In this document: in pieces, positions 5,401-5,466 of the stretch
How the letters are laid out: every line of letters begins with the position of its first letter
Position numbering within the stretch: the first letter of the stretch is position 1
Assembly (NCBI GenBank): GCA_038323655.1
Contig: JBBQHE010000253.1
Coordinates: 1-5,466 of the forward strand
DNA length: 5,466 nucleotides
Source of the DNA: Humitalea sp038323655
GTDB lineage: Bacteria > Pseudomonadota > Alphaproteobacteria > Acetobacterales > Acetobacteraceae
Reading direction: 5' to 3'
Notes under the pieces: model-generated
What the model was told of the DNA's origin: nothing
The model's database searches: none
The model's input: only the letters and a program-made list of their open reading frames with translations
Made by a program: the position numbers and the translations under genes

Positions 5401-5466
5401 ATGCGCGCACTCTGCCCCATGGCCCGGCGCCGACATCGCTCCTTGTTCTTGGGGCTGGTCCTCGGC
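5401..5466 (+). CDS. Start of a probable exported protein (3' end outside window)
   Basis: An open frame begins at ATG 5401 and continues for 22 codons to the window edge. It reads MRALCP followed by a second Met and MARRRHRSLFLGLVLG. The second part, from ATG 5419, has the layout of a signal peptide: a positively charged n-region (RRRHR) followed by the start of a hydrophobic core (LFLGLVLG). ATG 5419 may therefore be the true start. An in-frame TAA at 5386-5388 rules out a start further left. Neither ATG has a Shine-Dalgarno sequence. The product cannot be identified from this fragment. From memory, a lytic transglycosylase gene often follows the UDG gene in related alphaproteobacteria, which would suit an exported protein, but nothing here proves it. 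Confidence 0.5.
   Translation, partial: MRALCPMARRRHRSLFLGLVLG

Overview
The window is a dense, GC-rich stretch of bacterial chromosome. Gene content and protein style suggest an alphaproteobacterium, most likely of the Rhodospirillales/Acetobacteraceae type. This placement is inferred from recognised families (PA0069-type radical SAM protein, paired TIGR04283/TIGR04282 glycosyltransferases, ETF-ubiquinone oxidoreductase, alphaproteobacterial-style family 4 uracil-DNA glycosylase) and is not a computed assignment. There is no RNA gene, insertion sequence, CRISPR array or phage gene.

Layout from left to right: (1) the C-terminal part of 3-hydroxyisobutyrate dehydrogenase (mmsB, plus strand), cut by the window edge; (2) four bases later and convergent, a PA0069-family radical SAM protein on the minus strand; (3) divergent from it across 36 bp, a small family 2 glycosyltransferase (TIGR04283 type), followed after 4 bp by only the C-terminal half of its usual partner, a DUF2064/TIGR04282 glycosyltransferase, which looks like a truncated remnant; (4) converging on the remnant with a 19-bp overlap, a full-length ETF-ubiquinone oxidoreductase on the minus strand; (5) divergent from that across 100 bp, a family 4 uracil-DNA glycosylase-like protein with a repeat-bearing linker and no cysteine at all; (6) a 124-bp comparatively AT-rich gap with a CtrA-like motif, then the first 22 codons of a probable exported protein that runs off the window.

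The genes are mostly housekeeping and do not form one operon. MmsB (valine catabolism) and ETF-QO (which passes electrons from acyl-CoA dehydrogenases to the quinone pool) belong to connected metabolism. The radical SAM protein is distantly related to spore photoproduct lyase and ends in a sliding-clamp-like pentapeptide, and the UDG homologue is a base-excision repair type.

I see no clear new multi-gene system. The points most worth a second look are the loss of all four Fe-S cluster ligands in the UDG homologue, the half-deleted DUF2064 gene, the clamp-motif-like tail of the radical SAM protein, and the CtrA-like site near the right edge.
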